Of a stretch of DNA of 64,000 nucleotides, positions 17,578-26,222 are shown in pieces (position 1 is the stretch's first letter; each line of letters starts with the position of its first letter). The stretch comes from Burkholderiaceae bacterium. Its GTDB lineage: Bacteria; Pseudomonadota; Gammaproteobacteria; Burkholderiales; Burkholderiaceae_C. The notes below the pieces were generated by a model. The model had not been told where the DNA came from. It was given only the letters and a program-made list of their open reading frames with translations, and did no database searches. The stretch lies in the NCBI GenBank assembly GCA_030654805.1, contig JAURWR010000001.1, forward strand, positions 1 through 64,000, read 5' to 3'. The position numbers and the translations under genes are program-made.

Positions 17578-19317
17578 TCAAGCGACATGGACATAACGGC
17601 CCGGCGCATCGTCGAGTGCCGGGTACCCGGCGTCCTCGTTGCCCATCGCGGGCGGTGCAACGCGTTTCCCCGAGTGCTGCTCGAGCCACTTTTGCCAGGC
17701 CGGCCACCACGACCCTTCGTGCGACGGCGCAGTCGCCAGCCAGGTGTCGGGATCCACATAGTTCTCGTCCGCGCCGTGGGTGGCGATCTGGTAGCTCCGC
17801 GCCACCCCGGGGCCTGGCGGATTGACGACGCCGACGTTGTGCCCGCCGCTGCTGAGGCAGAACGTCACCTCGCTGCGCGTCAGCAGGTGGATCTTGAAGA
17901 CCGAGCGCCAGGGCGCGACGGTGTCGCGCTGCGTGCCCAGCGAGAAGACGGGCAGGCGAATGTCGGGCAGCGCGACCGGCCTGCCATCGACCTGGTAGCG
18001 GCCCTGGGCCAGGTCGTTGTCACGATAGAGCTCACGAAGGTACTCACTGTGCTGCCGGTAAGGCATGCGCGTGGCGTCGGCGTTCCACGAACTGAGGTCG
18101 CTGACCGGCGGGCTGCGGCCCATCAGGTAGGCGCTGACCATGCGCGACCACAGCAGGTCTCGCGAGTTCATCAGTGCAAACGCGCCGGCCATCTGGTGGC
18201 CATCCAGGTAGCCCTTGTCCGCCATCATGTCGTCGAGCACATGCAGCTGGCTCTCATCGATGAACAGCGACAGGTCGCCGGGCTCGCTGAAGTCGACCTC
18301 GGAGGTGAGCAGCGTGAGCGAGTTCAAGCGGGTGTCCCCGGAGCGGGCCAGGAAAGCCGCCGCGATGGACAGCAGGGTGCCGCCCAGGCAGTAGCCGAGG
18401 GCCTGGATTCGACGCTTCGGAACGATGCTGCCGACCGCGTCCAGGGCCGCCATCACACCCGACTTCAGGTAGTCGTCCATGCCCAGGTTCCGATCGGCGG
18501 CACCCGGATTCAGCCAGGAGATGATGAAGACGGTGTGGCCATGCTCGACGAGATAGCGCACGAGCGAATCGGCCGGTGTCAGGTCGAGGATGTAGAACTT
18601 CATGATCCACGGCGGCACGATCAGCACCGGCTCGGCGTGGACGGTCTCGGTCTGCGGCGTGTACTGGATCAGTTCGATCAGGTGGTTCCGGAACACCACC
18701 TTCCCGGGCGTGATGGCGACATCCTTGCCTGGCTCGAACTCCGTCGCGCCCGCCGATGGATGTCCGCTCAGCAGTCGCATCGTGTCCTGCCACTGGTTCT
18801 GCGCCCCCTGCAACAGGTTGGCGCCACCGCTCTTGACCGTGGTGTGCAGCACTTCCGGATTGGTCCACAGGAAGTTCGACGGCGACCACATGTCCAGGAT
18901 CTGCCGTGCCAGGAAAGCGGTCTGCTGCTCGTGGTGCGCGCTGACGCCGTGCACGCCGGTGGTCGCCTCGATCCACCATTTTTCGTGGCGCTGGAACGAA
19001 CGGGCGATCTGGTCGAAGGGCCATTGCTGCCATTCGGGTGCCGCGAATCGTCGATCCAGGGGCGCAGGCTCATCGGATGGGGCGTCGGCGGCGCCCCGCA
19101 CGAGATGCATGGCCAGGGTCTGCTGCTTGCCGGGAGACACGGCCAGGTGGGCGAGCCAGTCCAGGCAGGCGGCGGCCATGGAGGCAGGCGACAGCCCCAT
19201 CGTGAGCCGGGCCAGCTGCGCGTGAACCACGCTGTCCAGATCGTGTGGCGGTGCATCGCTCTGCGGCGCAGGCAGCTCCGAGGAGGGCGAGGTCGTGGTG
19301 ATTGAAGACGGTGTCAT
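17578..19317 (-). CDS. phaC: Class I poly(R)-hydroxyalkanoate synthase
   Basis: This enzyme polymerises (R)-3-hydroxyacyl-CoA into PHA granules. The 579-aa product has the lipase-box variant GYCLGG with the catalytic Cys at residue 310, an Asp in RDTVAPW and a His in SSGGHNVG near the C-terminus. The N-terminal poly-beta-hydroxybutyrate polymerase domain is present. Its place with an (R)-hydratase, fabI and ackA suggests PHA as an alternative electron and carbon sink. No -10/-35 is obvious upstream, and it may be read from the PPDK-like transcript. Confidence 0.93.
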   Translation of the reverse strand: MTPSSITTTSPSSELPAPQSDAPPHDLDSVVHAQLARLTMGLSPASMAAACLDWLAHLAVSPGKQQTLAMHLVRGAADAPSDEPAPLDRRFAAPEWQQWPFDQIARSFQRHEKWWIEATTGVHGVSAHHEQQTAFLARQILDMWSPSNFLWTNPEVLHTTVKSGGANLLQGAQNQWQDTMRLLSGHPSAGATEFEPGKDVAITPGKVVFRNHLIELIQYTPQTETVHAEPVLIVPPWIMKFYILDLTPADSLVRYLVEHGHTVFIISWLNPGAADRNLGMDDYLKSGVMAALDAVGSIVPKRRIQALGYCLGGTLLSIAAAFLARSGDTRLNSLTLLTSEVDFSEPGDLSLFIDESQLHVLDDMMADKGYLDGHQMAGAFALMNSRDLLWSRMVSAYLMGRSPPVSDLSSWNADATRMPYRQHSEYLRELYRDNDLAQGRYQVDGRPVALPDIRLPVFSLGTQRDTVAPWRSVFKIHLLTRSEVTFCLSSGGHNVGVVNPPGPGVARSYQIATHGADENYVDPDTWLATAPSHEGSWWPAWQKWLEQHSGKRVAPPAMGNEDAGYPALDDAPGRYVHVA

Positions 19318-19385
19318 GGCTTGATCTCGGTGGGAAATTGGCAGGCGCCTCGCGCGAGCGTAAAACGGAACGAATGCATGGGGTG

Positions 19386-19438
19386 TCGAGGGTCACGGCC
19401 ACCCGAAGCGGTGGAGAACCGATGCTTCAGACCCTCGA
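19386..19438. repeat. Inverted repeat between the PPDK-like gene and phaC
   Basis: TCGAGGGTC (19386-19394) and GACCCTCGA (19430-19438) are exact reverse complements. A small inner hairpin CCACC-CGAAGC-GGTGG lies between them. There is no T-run on either strand. It could be an attenuator or RNA-stability hairpin inside the putative operon. Confidence 0.4.
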
Positions 19439-19458
19439 TCACAGCGGTCGGTCCGTCA

Positions 19459-21147
19459 TCACGACGACGCTGCCTTGACGGCCTTCCTAGTCCTCACGAT
19501 TTTCGCGACCTGGGCTTGATCCGTTCGCAGGTGCTCGAGACGAGCCCGCAGCTCCACCAGCGGTTGGATTGCAGTGTGCACCGCGCCAGCGTAGACAGCG
19601 CCGTCGTTGCCGTCCAACGTCAGCAGGTCTCCCTCGCGCAGGGTCGTATCGCCGATCTGGAGCGAACGCCCCACCTCGTCGAGTTGCATCTCGGCACAGC
19701 CGACCAGGCACACCTTGCCCAGCTGCCGCGCGACCACGGCCGCATGCGAGGTTCGCGCGCCACGCTGGGTCAGCAGACCAGCCGCGAGTTCGAGCGCCGC
19801 GATGTCACCGGTCTCGGCGTCGCGCCGCACCAGGATCACCGATGCGCCGACCGCACGGCGGGCCTGGGCCGCTGCTTCGTCGAAAGCGATTTCGCCGACG
19901 GCCACGCCGCTGCTCGCGCTCGCGGCGTGCGCCAGCGGCTTCAGGGGCTTGCCTTCGGCGGACACGGTTCGTGTCGTGACCAGATCGTCGGGTTTCAAGG
20001 CGGCGGTGCGTTCCCGCGCCACATCGACCGGGATGACGCCCGCATCGAACAAATCGAGCGCGATGCGCGCCAGCGCCTGTACCGTGCATTTGCCGTTCCG
20101 CGTCTGCAGCAGGTACAGGTGCGAATCCTGCACGGTGAATTCGAAGTCCTGCATGTCGCCGAACTCGTGCTCCAGTTTGGCGGCGGTTTCAGTCAGCGCT
20201 TGCCAGACGGCGGGCATCACGGCGGCCAGCTCGTCGTGGCCGTAGGCGCTGCGTCGGCCCGAGACCACATCCTCGCCCTGCGCGTTGAACAGGAAGTCGA
20301 TCCACAGCGTCGGCTCGCCGCTGACCGGGTCGCGGGTGAAGCCGACGCCGGAACCCGATCGCCCGCCTGCATTTCCGTAGACCATCGTCTGCACGGTCAC
20401 GGCCGTCCCGATGGCGTCGGGTATGCCGCGCTGGCGCCGGTACTCGCAGGCCTTCGGCGACTGCCAGCTCGCGAACACCGCGCCAATCGCACCGACCAGC
20501 TGCGCCTGCGGGTCTTGCGGAAACGGCGCACCGGCGACGTGCGCGTAGGCATCGAGATAACGGCGGGTCAAGGCTCGCAACTCTGCGAAGTCGAGTTCGC
20601 GGTCGTCCCGCGTGCCGACCAGGGCTGCGCTTTCGGCATCGAAGACGGATGCAGGCACGCCGGCCACGACTTCACCGTAGCTCGCGACCAGACGACGGTA
20701 GGTGTCCCACACCAGCCGGGGGTTGCCCGTCTGGCGCAGGAAACCAGGCAGCGTCGCATCGCACAGCCCGATGTTGAGCAACGTTTCCATCATGCCCGGC
20801 ATCGACACCGGCGCGCCCGAGCGGACCGACAGCAGCAAGGGCAGCCTGGCATCGCCGAAGCGCAGATGGGTGGCGCGCTCCAGTGCCTGCAGGCCGGGCC
20901 GCCAGATTGCGGGCTGTGTTGCATTCGAGCGCGCTGCAACGTCCTGGCAGTAGGACGTGCCGATGGCAAACGCCGGCGGCACCGGCAGGCCCAACCCGGC
21001 CATGCGCAACAGGTTGTAGGCCTTGAAGCCCATCGTCCGGGCCGACGGCTGGCACTCCGAGGGCGCGATGCCTGAAGGCGCCATGCAGGCGATCAGGTAC
21101 AGCGAGTCGGGCCACTGCGGCATCGCATCAACAGGGCGCGCTCTCAT
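19459..21147 (-). CDS. PPDK-like protein lacking the C-terminal PEP/pyruvate barrel
   Basis: The 562-aa protein resembles the first two thirds of pyruvate phosphate dikinase. An ATP-grasp domain spans roughly residues 20-340 (GFKAYNLLRMAGLGLPVPPAF; SGSGVGFTRDPVSGEP). The phosphohistidine domain follows, with the active-site TSHAAVVAR at His468. Full PPDK has about 870-900 residues and ends with a TIM barrel that binds PEP/pyruvate; this one stops about 90 residues after the His motif. It could therefore move phosphate between ATP and its own His, but needs a partner acceptor. The start at 21147 overlaps the upstream stop as ATGA. Confidence 0.85.
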   Translation of the reverse strand: MRARPVDAMPQWPDSLYLIACMAPSGIAPSECQPSARTMGFKAYNLLRMAGLGLPVPPAFAIGTSYCQDVAARSNATQPAIWRPGLQALERATHLRFGDARLPLLLSVRSGAPVSMPGMMETLLNIGLCDATLPGFLRQTGNPRLVWDTYRRLVASYGEVVAGVPASVFDAESAALVGTRDDRELDFAELRALTRRYLDAYAHVAGAPFPQDPQAQLVGAIGAVFASWQSPKACEYRRQRGIPDAIGTAVTVQTMVYGNAGGRSGSGVGFTRDPVSGEPTLWIDFLFNAQGEDVVSGRRSAYGHDELAAVMPAVWQALTETAAKLEHEFGDMQDFEFTVQDSHLYLLQTRNGKCTVQALARIALDLFDAGVIPVDVARERTAALKPDDLVTTRTVSAEGKPLKPLAHAASASSGVAVGEIAFDEAAAQARRAVGASVILVRRDAETGDIAALELAAGLLTQRGARTSHAAVVARQLGKVCLVGCAEMQLDEVGRSLQIGDTTLREGDLLTLDGNDGAVYAGAVHTAIQPLVELRARLEHLRTDQAQVAKIVRTRKAVKAASS

Positions 21148-23153
21148 GCGCGGGCTCCGGCCTGGTCGAAGACGACATCGCGCAGCGCATAGCCTGCGAC
21201 GAGCAGCCGATCGGACGCCAGTTCGAGCGCCATCGCGAGGTCGTTGGCCAGCATCAGGGCGGCGGCGTCGCGGATCGAGGCCAGGATCGCGCGGCGGGCC
21301 GCGCGCAAAAGCTCGTCGCATTCGCGCTCGGAACGCAACACGTTCCACGATGCGGCGAGAAAGGCGTCGCTGTCGGCGGCATCGCTGCCGGCGCCGAGCC
21401 GGCGCGCAATCGCCAGGGCCTTGATGTGTTCCTGCGTCGCCGAGAGCACCGACTGCGCCAGCCGCGACAGGATCTGATGGACTTCGGCATTCCAGCCTTG
21501 CCGATGGTCCTCGGCAATCAGGCTCATCAGGAAGGCGGCCTCTTCGAGTGCATCGGCGATGTCGTCGGACAGTTCGAGCAGCCGCGCGACGGGCTGCCAG
21601 CGGCGTTGGCGCTGGGCGTTATCCCGGGCCCGCATCACCAGGTGATCTGCCTGGCGCTCCCAGACCTTGGCGCGCGCCGCCAGCCCGCGAGCGGCCTTGC
21701 CGGAGGCCTGGTGGTCTCCCTTGCCACCCTGCGCCATCACGTCGTGCGCGAGGCCGTCGCTGACGGCCTGGGCCAGCGCATGGCAGTAGGCGGCATGCTC
21801 CTCGATGAGGTCGAACTCGCTGCTGCGCTGGCGCATGCGCCTGGCGAGCAGCATCCGGGTCTCATCGGCGACCAGCGCTGCGGGTTGGCCTCCCAGCAGC
21901 GCCTTGCTCGCGAGGCACAGCACCTCGACCAGAAACGCACGCGCGTCTTCCGTACCCAATACGGCGTCGAGCCGATCGCCGATGCGGAACGCGCCTTCGC
22001 CCGCCGCCTGCATGGCGGCAAAGATGACCTGTTCGCCGCCAGACTTGAGCCACGCCATGTGACCCGCGTCGAGCCGCGCCACTTCGCGCAGCACCTCGAT
22101 GGCTTCGGCCTTGCCGACGAAGGGCAGGAGGCGCTTGCGCGCACGGTTCCAGTCGATGAGGAACACGATGCGCGACGCGATGCCTTCGAGCGCCTTGTCG
22201 AGTGCGGCTTCGTTGGTGCAAACGAAGTGCGCGGTGCCGAAGATGTACGCCTGGCCATCGTTGAGCGCGGCGTCGACCTTGGATTGCGTGTCCGCCCACT
22301 TTGCACCGAACGGGGCGAGCAGCGCCTGGAAGAATTCGAATCGGGGGCGGTGCAGGTCCGAGTAGTTCAACGTGATCGACTTGCCCTCGACCTGCACGAC
22401 CAGCACGTGCGCGTCGTTGGTTCCGATGTCGTTCTGCAACAGGAGCCGTTTGCCGTCTCGGGTGGCCGCCGTGTCGAGCCCGGGATGGTCGAACCTGAGC
22501 GGCGCGGTGCGGTTCAGGCCTCGCATGAAGGCTTCCACCCGCGGGCGATCGGCCGCCTGCAGTTGCCAGACATGCGCGCCACCGATCTGTTCGTGGGACA
22601 GGGTGCCCGCCAGATGATTGATCTGCTTGTGCAGGTCCATCACCAGCAGGTGGAAGCTGTCATCGTCGCGACCTGACTTGCCACCGCCATGCCCGCGCTT
22701 GCCGTCCGTGAGCGATCGCAGCTGTTCACGGGTGAGCGTTTCACCATCGGCCTTCTTGCTCCCGATCGTCGCGAGCCAGTCGAGCCAGTACTTCACCCGG
22801 GCACTTGGATCTTCACCCTTCGGGGGCGCTTCGAGCAGCGGCTTCGCCATCACGCCCAGATCCTCCGCTAGCCGCTGTACGAGCCGCCGCAACTCCGGAA
22901 CGAGCAACGCGCCGCCGACCTTCGAACAACCGGCTGGCAGATCGCGCAACCAGCGCCCTTCGACGCCAGCAGCAGCCGTCTCTCGGCCCAGATCCAGCGG
23001 CTCGGTGTCAGGGTGCTCGGCGTGCGCTGCCGCAGCCTGCAGGACCGTCAGGTACAGCTTCAGGCGGTCGTTGGCGGCCAGCGCGGCCTTGATCCAGGCG
23101 GGGAGCAGCAGCGTGCTCGGACCCATGGCGGCGACGGCGTCGGACTTTTGCAT
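21144..23153 (-). CDS. Large protein of unknown function with PhoU/DUF47-like C-terminal helices
   Basis: ATG 23153 (MQKSDAVAAM) is preceded by GGAAAGG and gives 669 aa. A frame-extending ATG at 23180 has no clear ribosome site. The middle part (LLLQNDIGTNDAHVLVVQVEG, then YSDLHRPRFEFF, about residues 250-300) is a mixed alpha/beta region I cannot name. The last 230 residues are long helices with WERQADHLVMRAR and SDDIADALEEAAF, the style of PhoU/DUF47 phosphate-regulator helices. No membrane segment or signal peptide is seen. It is translationally coupled to the truncated PPDK-like gene and preceded by an ANR/FNR-type box. Confidence 0.65.
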   Translation of the reverse strand: MQKSDAVAAMGPSTLLLPAWIKAALAANDRLKLYLTVLQAAAAHAEHPDTEPLDLGRETAAAGVEGRWLRDLPAGCSKVGGALLVPELRRLVQRLAEDLGVMAKPLLEAPPKGEDPSARVKYWLDWLATIGSKKADGETLTREQLRSLTDGKRGHGGGKSGRDDDSFHLLVMDLHKQINHLAGTLSHEQIGGAHVWQLQAADRPRVEAFMRGLNRTAPLRFDHPGLDTAATRDGKRLLLQNDIGTNDAHVLVVQVEGKSITLNYSDLHRPRFEFFQALLAPFGAKWADTQSKVDAALNDGQAYIFGTAHFVCTNEAALDKALEGIASRIVFLIDWNRARKRLLPFVGKAEAIEVLREVARLDAGHMAWLKSGGEQVIFAAMQAAGEGAFRIGDRLDAVLGTEDARAFLVEVLCLASKALLGGQPAALVADETRMLLARRMRQRSSEFDLIEEHAAYCHALAQAVSDGLAHDVMAQGGKGDHQASGKAARGLAARAKVWERQADHLVMRARDNAQRQRRWQPVARLLELSDDIADALEEAAFLMSLIAEDHRQGWNAEVHQILSRLAQSVLSATQEHIKALAIARRLGAGSDAADSDAFLAASWNVLRSERECDELLRAARRAILASIRDAAALMLANDLAMALELASDRLLVAGYALRDVVFDQAGARA

Positions 23154-23239
23154 CAGTGCCTTTCCAGACTTGATTGACATCCAAGTCTGGGCAGCGCAGA
23201 TGACGGTTTCGCGGCAAACGGCGAGTTCGGCGCGATTGC

Positions 23240-23253
23240 TTGAGCCAGATCAA
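23240..23253 (-). promoter_or_regulatory. Candidate ANR/FNR/CRP-family box
   Basis: TTGAGCCAGATCAA matches TTGAT-N4-ATCAA at 9 of 10 defined positions. Its centre is about 93 bases upstream of ATG 23153 (66 from 23180), within promoter range. It would make the PhoU-like/PPDK/phaC/fabI/pta/ackA block oxygen-responsive. Confidence 0.6.
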
Positions 23254-23337
23254 AGGTGCGTGCGGATCGCCGCTCGATTCCATCGCAGACGCAAGCAACG
23301 TGCTCTGGCGCACAGACGTCTTGCGGAGGGTTTCGAT

Positions 23338-24678
23338 TCAAGGTGGCGGGTCTGGCGCCGCCGCCCGCTGCCCCCGCACCATGTCCACCTTCGTCAGCAG
23401 CAGCAACCCGCCGACAAAGAATCCCGCAGTGACGCCCATGGCCAGGCGCTGGTTGCCTTCGGTCAACCAGGTGACCAGGCCATAGGTCAGCAGGCCCAGC
23501 ACCGCCGATGCGCGCGTCGCGAAGGTCCACAAGCCGAAGAACTCGGCGCGGCGGTCGGGCGGGGTGAACAAGCCCGCCATCGCGCGCCCGGCCGACTGGC
23601 TGGACCCCATGCACAGGCCCGCAATCAGCGCGGCGACCCAGAACAGTGCGGGGCCGGTGGCCAGCACCGCCAGCACCGTCATCACGATCCAGCCGAGCAG
23701 CGTGATCGATAGCGCCCGCTTGTGGCCGATGCGGTCCTGCCAGTAGCCGAAGGCAAAGGCGCCCGCAGCCGCAGCGATGTTGACGACGAAGATCAGCATC
23801 ATCGTGTCGGCCTGCTTGAAGCCCAGCGCCTGCTCTGCGTAGACCGCAGCCAGCGCGACCACGACCGAGATGCCTGCCTGGTAGCTGGCGCCGCAGGCCA
23901 GCAGCCAAGAGAAATCGCGGTAGCGCCGCGCGTGCTGCCAGGTGTCGGCCAGCCGAGCCAGCGACGCGCCGACACCGGAAGGGCCGGCAGCGCCCTCACC
24001 ACGATGGCGCCGATCCCGCGCTGACAGGGTCTGCGGCACCGCTCGCTCCCGCAGCAGCACGAAGGTTGCGATCGATGCCATCGCGTAGGTGGCTGCGGTG
24101 ATCAGCATCGTCACCGGCACGAACGAGGTGGCAGGTTCACCACGCGCCTGGGCCGACAGCACGTACGCCAGACCGAGCCCCAGCGCCAGCATGCCACCGA
24201 GGTAGCCGAAGCTCCAGCCCCAGCCGGATACGCGCCCCATGGCTTCGGGTCGCGCCAGTTCGGGAAGGAAGGCGGCCGTCAGCGATTCGCCATACGAATA
24301 GGCGATGTTGGAAACGACGACGGCCGCGATCGCCAGCCACACATCACCCGAGCCAACCCCCGCGAGCGCGGCGGTGCCCAGCACGCAGACCACGGTGCAG
24401 CCGACCAGCAGGCGTTTCTTGGCGGCACGCAGGTCGGCATAGGCACCGACTGCGGGCAACGTCAGCATCACGATCAGACTGGACGCCGCAATCGCCAGCG
24501 TCCAGGCCAGCGTTCCCCACGCGGCGCCCTGCGCGACGACGCTGACGAAATACGCGTTGAACACCGCCGTCAGCACGACGGTGGTGTAGCCCGAGTTGGC
24601 GAAGTCGTACATCGCCCAGCCGAACACCTCGCGCTTGCGCACGCCGTCGTTGAGCAACCGCTGCGAGAACAGGTCCAC
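23338..24678 (-). CDS. MFS permease of the UMF1/Atg22-like family
   Basis: The 446-aa membrane protein has about 12 hydrophobic segments. The N-terminal FGWAMYDFANSGYTTVVLT is typical of UMF1/Atg22-type transporters, and the conserved SYGESLTAAFLPEL and GWGWSFGYLGG segments follow. A predicted amino-acid or small-solute exporter is possible, but the substrate is unknown. It is on the same strand as the following CNNM-type gene, with a 32-base gap. Confidence 0.85.
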   Translation of the reverse strand: MDLFSQRLLNDGVRKREVFGWAMYDFANSGYTTVVLTAVFNAYFVSVVAQGAAWGTLAWTLAIAASSLIVMLTLPAVGAYADLRAAKKRLLVGCTVVCVLGTAALAGVGSGDVWLAIAAVVVSNIAYSYGESLTAAFLPELARPEAMGRVSGWGWSFGYLGGMLALGLGLAYVLSAQARGEPATSFVPVTMLITAATYAMASIATFVLLRERAVPQTLSARDRRHRGEGAAGPSGVGASLARLADTWQHARRYRDFSWLLACGASYQAGISVVVALAAVYAEQALGFKQADTMMLIFVVNIAAAAGAFAFGYWQDRIGHKRALSITLLGWIVMTVLAVLATGPALFWVAALIAGLCMGSSQSAGRAMAGLFTPPDRRAEFFGLWTFATRASAVLGLLTYGLVTWLTEGNQRLAMGVTAGFFVGGLLLLTKVDMVRGQRAAAPDPPP

Positions 24679-24710
24679 CGGCCTGATCTAGACGCCACCC
24701 GCCGTTGCGG

Positions 24711-26009
24711 TCACCGGTCGTGGTCGCCGGTCGGCGACAGGCTGGCGAGCACCTTGTCGATGCGCTTGCCGTCGAGATCGACGACCTCGAAGCGCCAGCC
24801 TTCCCACTCGACGCTGTCCGTGGTTTGCGGCAGGCGGCCGAGCAGCAGCATGATCATGCCGGCCAGCGTGTTGTAGCGACCGCGGCCTTCTTCGGGCAGG
24901 TCTTTCAGTTCGAGCCGGTCCTTCAGTTCAGGCACCGGGATCAGCCCGTCGAAGAGCCAGGTTCCGTCTTCACGGCGCACGGCCCAGGCGTCGTCACTGG
25001 GCGTCGTGAACTCGCCGGTGATGGCTTCCAGCACGTCGCGCACGGTGATCATTCCCTGAACCTCGCCGTACTCGTCGACCACGAACACCAGTTGCGCGCT
25101 GGACGCGCGGAACTGCTCCAGCAGTTCCATGCCGGACAAGGTTTCGGGCACGAACACCGCCGGCTGCAGCCGATCGGTGACGATGAGCGTCGATCCGCCC
25201 ATGACCTGTTGCAGCAGGTGATGCGCGGACACCACCCCGACCACGTCGTCGAGCCCGCCGCGGCACACCGGATAGCGCGAGTGCTCGTCGAGGGCAATGA
25301 CCTTCAGCACCGCCTCGGCCGGCGCCGCCGCGTCGAGCCAGACGATCTCGGCGCGCGGAATCATCATCGACCCCACCTGGCGGTCGTCGAGGCGGAACAC
25401 GTTGCGCACCATCTGGTGCTCCTGCGCCTCGATCACGCCGGCATCGAGACCTTCTTCCAGGCTGGCAGCGATCTCTTCTTCGGTCACGCTGCGGCTCGGC
25501 CCGCCGCGGATGCCCATCAGCCGCAAGGTGCCTTCGGTGCAGAACGACAGCAGCTTGACGAATGGTCGCACCGACATCGACAGCCAGTTCATCGGTTGCG
25601 CCACCAGCCGGGCCACCGCCTCGGGATACATCTGGCCCAGCCGCTTGGGCACCAACTCGCCGAAGATGATGGTCAGGAAGGTGATGACCACCACCACCAT
25701 CGCGGTGGCAGGGATCTCGGCAGCCTTGTTATGCAGGCTGAAGGTGTGCTCCAGCCAAAGCGCGAAAGGCGCCGAGAAGGCCGCGTCACCGACGATGCCG
25801 TTGAGCACGCCGATCGAGGTGATGCCGATCTGCACCGTCGACAGAAACTTGGTCGGATCGTCGTGCAGTTCCATCGCCGCCATCGCGCCGACATCGCCGG
25901 TTTCCACCATCACCTGCAGCCGCGCCTTGCGGCTGGCTGTCAGCGCCATTTCCGACATGGCGAACAGCGCGTTGAGAAAGATCAGGAAGACCAGTAAGAC
26001 GACGTCCAT
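24711..26009 (-). CDS. CNNM/CorC-type (hemolysin-family) membrane protein
   Basis: The 432-aa protein has an N-terminal DUF21 membrane domain of about four segments (the first with ALFAMSEMALTASRKARL). A tandem CBS pair follows (SMMIPRAEIVWLD onward; LVFVVDEYGEVQGMITVRDVLEAITGE). The C-terminus is a CorC_HlyC domain (about residues 335-425). The family handles Mg2+/Co2+ efflux; the historic 'hemolysin' name is misleading. Confidence 0.92.
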   Translation of the reverse strand: MDVVLLVFLIFLNALFAMSEMALTASRKARLQVMVETGDVGAMAAMELHDDPTKFLSTVQIGITSIGVLNGIVGDAAFSAPFALWLEHTFSLHNKAAEIPATAMVVVVITFLTIIFGELVPKRLGQMYPEAVARLVAQPMNWLSMSVRPFVKLLSFCTEGTLRLMGIRGGPSRSVTEEEIAASLEEGLDAGVIEAQEHQMVRNVFRLDDRQVGSMMIPRAEIVWLDAAAPAEAVLKVIALDEHSRYPVCRGGLDDVVGVVSAHHLLQQVMGGSTLIVTDRLQPAVFVPETLSGMELLEQFRASSAQLVFVVDEYGEVQGMITVRDVLEAITGEFTTPSDDAWAVRREDGTWLFDGLIPVPELKDRLELKDLPEEGRGRYNTLAGMIMLLLGRLPQTTDSVEWEGWRFEVVDLDGKRIDKVLASLSPTGDHDR

Positions 26010-26018
26010 GCGGGGTTA

Positions 26019-26184
26019 GGGCAACACTGAACCAGTCCCCGCCGTGCGCGGCGGAGTCTTTGCGGGCGATTTGCGCACCAAGTCGCTTGCGTGTGCCTTC
26101 GGGCACACGACGCGCAACGTTGGCGCACAACTCACTCCGTTTTGGACTCGAACGCGCATGGCGGAGACTGGTTCAGTGTTGCCC
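26019..26184. repeat. About 166-bp imperfect palindromic element (MITE/REP-like)
   Basis: Its two ends are exact 19-bp inverted repeats: GGGCAACACTGAACCAGTC (26019-26037) and its reverse complement (26166-26184). Pairing continues inwards for about 20 more bases with few mismatches. The centre is a strong hairpin CGTGTGCC-TTC-GGGCACACG. It fills the gap between the divergent CNNM-type gene and apaH. No transposase is encoded. Confidence 0.75.
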
Positions 26185-26222
26185 TGGTGGGGCGGGTCGG
26201 GGCAGCGTAGCAGAATCGTCGG

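Noticed and set aside
17473-19305. 610-aa plus-strand frame
   Set aside because: Exact antisense shadow of phaC.
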